From positions 1 through 8,563 of the forward strand of contig JALHOI010000113.1 in the NCBI GenBank assembly GCA_022843085.1: a DNA stretch of 8,563 nt, given 5' to 3'. The notes below the pieces were generated by a model, which saw only the letters and a list, made by a program, of their open reading frames with translations, did no database searches and was not told where the DNA came from. Both the position numbers and the translations under genes were made by a program. Within the stretch, counting starts at the first letter, position 1; every line of letters starts with the position of its first letter. Positions 6,844 through 8,563 of the stretch are shown here, piece after piece. This DNA comes from Pseudobdellovibrionaceae bacterium. Its GTDB lineage: Bacteria; Bdellovibrionota; Bdellovibrionia; Bdellovibrionales; JAMPXM01.

Positions 6844-7935
6844 ATCTGAGACTTCGCGCGCTAGTGCTCCAAGTTTCTCGTCGGCGCAAAGCGACTCGAT
6901 AACCGGTTGAAGTGCTTTGAGTTTTAAGTTTTTTGCGACGATTAAGGCATTTCGTTTCAAACCCAAGCCGCGAGCCCGTGAAAGAGGGGTGCCGTGAAAA
7001 CGGCGCGCGAGCTGGCGATTTGAACTTTCAAGAATTTCTTTCAGTTCAATTGCGACGGCGTCCACGTCACTTCGTATAGTTTCGGAGTACGATTTCATTC
7101 GGCTTCGTCCGAATACTTTTTCGTTCCAGGGACAAACCGTTTGGCAGATATCGCAACCAAAAAACCAATCGCCGAACTTATCGCTCAATATTTTAGGTGC
7201 AATAGTTTTTGATTCGATCGTCCAGTAAGAGATGCATTTTCTTGCGTCGAGTTTCTTTGGCGCGACGATCGCTCCAGTCGGACAAGCTGTCTGGCATCGC
7301 GTGCAGCTTCCGCAAAAATCCGTCGGGATTACTGCGGCCTCGTTCGTTTCGAGCGACGTCAGAATTTCGGCAATGAAGAACAGGCTTCCCCCTGTTCGGT
7401 CGATGACACAGGTGTTTTTTCCGACCCACCCAAGCCCAGCGCGGACTGCGAGATCGCGTTCAAGTACGGGTTCGGCATCAATCGCGAGACGAAACTGGCC
7501 AGTCGGGTATCTGACGTTGAGTTCTTGAAGCACGGGCTGAAGTTCAGCGCGGATGGCGTCGTGGTAATCTGCGCTGCTTGCCGCGTACTGAGTATACAGG
7601 GCGGTTCGCAGTGAGACAGGCGGCGTTACATAATCACTTTTGTCTTGAAAACGAGGCACGTAATCGATCGCAAAAACAATCGCTGATTTAGCGAAGCTTA
7701 GGTAGAGATTTGGATCAGCTTTCAAATCGCGATGACTTTCAAGATAGGCCATCTCGCCGTGATATCCGTCGGCTAACCATTGGTCGTAAAATCCGATCGA
7801 GATCGGCCGTTCGAGTTTGGTCACCCCGAAGCGATGAGGTTTGAGTTTCGGTAACCACTGCAAGAGATCCGCACGCGCAAGCCGCGGCGAAAGATCTTTG
7901 GCAGACGTCACTAGGGCATCTTTGTCGGTAGACAC
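6826..7935 (-). CDS. queG: Epoxyqueuosine reductase QueG
   Basis: A 369-residue cytosolic, cobalamin-dependent iron-sulfur enzyme that reduces epoxyqueuosine to queuosine at position 34 of tRNAs with GUN anticodons, the last step of queuosine synthesis. Its length matches the family (E. coli about 379). An N-terminal DUF1730-type domain (about 35-180) contains GYHGEMAYL (57-65) and D153-AEPVLER, the position of the proposed catalytic Asp, followed by AGLGWVGKNT (166-175). The two 4Fe-4S clusters are marked by CGSCTRCQTACP (C208, C211, C214, C218) and CDICQTVCPWN (C261, C264, C268), with C234 in KCISYWTIE. The C-terminus has the HEAT-like tail (FHGTPLSR, KRNALIVAKN). Every key residue is present. 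The start is GTG 7933-7935 with no strong ribosome site; GTG at codon 9 is an alternative. The 3' end overlaps the convergent unknown gene by 18 bp. Only 31 bp separate it from a divergent tRNA nucleotidyltransferase gene. Confidence 0.96.
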   Translation of the reverse strand: MSTDKDALVTSAKDLSPRLARADLLQWLPKLKPHRFGVTKLERPISIGFYDQWLADGYHGEMAYLESHRDLKADPNLYLSFAKSAIVFAIDYVPRFQDKSDYVTPPVSLRTALYTQYAASSADYHDAIRAELQPVLQELNVRYPTGQFRLAIDAEPVLERDLAVRAGLGWVGKNTCVIDRTGGSLFFIAEILTSLETNEAAVIPTDFCGSCTRCQTACPTGAIVAPKKLDARKCISYWTIESKTIAPKILSDKFGDWFFGCDICQTVCPWNEKVFGRSRMKSYSETIRSDVDAVAIELKEILESSNRQLARRFHGTPLSRARGLGLKRNALIVAKNLKLKALQPVIESLCADEKLGALAREVSDSLAAE

Positions 7936-7966
7936 TGTAAACGAATCCGCCTTAGGCTTTAGATTG
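7936..7966. promoter_or_regulatory. 31-bp divergent gap between queG and the tRNA nucleotidyltransferase gene, with a small palindrome
   Basis: The gap is too short for two separate promoters, so at least one promoter must lie inside a neighbouring gene or the two must overlap. It contains GCCTTAGGC (7949-7957), symmetric except for its centre. Its plus-strand AGG (7954-7956) is a plausible ribosome site for the gene to the right: seven bases before TTG 7964 or ten before GTG 7967. Nothing here shows that a protein binds it. Confidence 0.25.
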
Positions 7967-8563
7967 GTGAAAACTGAAATCGCGACTTCTTCATTTCTGA
8001 GGGTTCTAACCGGACATCGTCAATGGGTCTCTGTGAAGGCCGCCTGCGACAGACTTAAAAATGCCGGTTTTGATGCCGTACTGGCGGGCGGCTGTGTTCG
8101 AGACGGGCTACTCGGTGTTCAACCCTCAGATTTTGACGTTGCAACCGATGCGACCCCCGATCAGGTTGAAGGCCTTTTTGAAAAGTCGATTTCAATCGGC
8201 AAGACCTTTGGAGTGATCGCGATTCCAATTGAAAACGGTGAAGTCATCGAGATCGCGACATTTCGAAAAGATGGCACCTACGCCGATGGTCGGCATCCCA
8301 TGAAAATCGAGTTCGCGGATCGTGCCGAAGATGCAAAGCGCCGTGATTTTACAGTCAATGCACTATTCTACGACCCGTCGAGCAATGAGATCTTCGACGA
8401 AGTCGAGGGTCTTAAAGATCTAGAAGCCAAATGTCTTCGCGTTGTTGGCGAACCTGAAAAACGTTTTGCTGAAGACAAACTTCGGCTTCTGCGCGCGGTT
8501 CGATTCGCGGGTCAGCTTAATTTTCAGATTGAGCCGTCGACCGCAGCGGCTGTTCAGTCTCTT
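7967..8563 (+). CDS. cca: tRNA nucleotidyltransferase (CCA-adding / poly(A) polymerase family), 5' part, truncated by the window edge
   Basis: The first 199 codons of a class II nucleotidyltransferase, in frame to the last base of the window; most of the C-terminal tRNA-binding part is missing. Motifs appear in order: GGCVRD (41-46), SDFDVATDA with metal-binding Asp55 and Asp57, IGKTFGV (77-83), EIATFRKDGTYADGRHP (95-111) with the third carboxylate Glu95, RRDFTVNAL (125-133), GLKDL (148-152), and RFAEDKLRLLRAVRFA (166-181). The enzyme adds C, C and A to tRNA 3' ends. The EDKLR form, rather than the EDPVR usual in poly(A) polymerases such as PcnB, favours a tRNA-end role, but a CC-only or A-only enzyme cannot be excluded. 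The homologous stretch FLRVLTGHRQW begins near residue 10, so GTG 7967 or the adjacent TTG 7964 must be the start; GTG 8033 would cut into the fold. It is divergent from queG, another tRNA-maturation gene. Confidence 0.93.
   Translation, partial: MKTEIATSSFLRVLTGHRQWVSVKAACDRLKNAGFDAVLAGGCVRDGLLGVQPSDFDVATDATPDQVEGLFEKSISIGKTFGVIAIPIENGEVIEIATFRKDGTYADGRHPMKIEFADRAEDAKRRDFTVNALFYDPSSNEIFDEVEGLKDLEAKCLRVVGEPEKRFAEDKLRLLRAVRFAGQLNFQIEPSTAAAVQSL

Overview
The window is compact, gene-dense bacterial chromosome of roughly balanced GC. There is no RNA gene, mobile element or CRISPR array that I can see. The style (many GTG/TTG starts, overlapping genes, an exported protein with an OB-like domain followed by a conserved tryptophan/arginine-rich core, and an AsmA-type envelope protein) reminds me most of Bdellovibrionota or a related Gram-negative predator or deltaproteobacterium-like lineage. 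That assignment is an impression from protein style, not a measured result.

Layout: the left two thirds is a four-gene unit on the minus strand, read from 5775 down to and past position 1. In transcription order it holds: (i) a 233-residue exported protein of unknown function with a DxDxDG calcium-type loop; (ii) an arginase-superfamily enzyme most like formimidoglutamase (HutG); (iii) a PLP-dependent threonine aldolase; and (iv) a very large AsmA-like envelope protein whose 3' end lies outside the window. The gaps are 9 nt, 2 nt and a 4-nt GTGA stop/start overlap, so the genes are probably co-transcribed and partly translationally coupled. The AsmA-like gene is the largest feature here; it is open without a stop from 2897 to the left edge.

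Divergent from this unit across a 63-bp gap, a 334-residue protein of unknown function is read on the plus strand (5839-6843). Its C-terminus looks like a winged helix-turn-helix. Its 3' end overlaps by 18 bp with the convergent gene queG (epoxyqueuosine reductase, 6826-7935, minus), the last step of queuosine tRNA modification. Across a 31-bp gap queG is divergent from the start of a tRNA nucleotidyltransferase (CCA-adding/poly(A) polymerase family), which runs off the right edge. The right part is therefore a small tRNA-maturation neighbourhood.

I see no clear new defence or mobile system. The items most worth a second look are the unrecognised 334-residue protein, the mixed-compartment operon, and the strong excess of the tetranucleotide TCGA.
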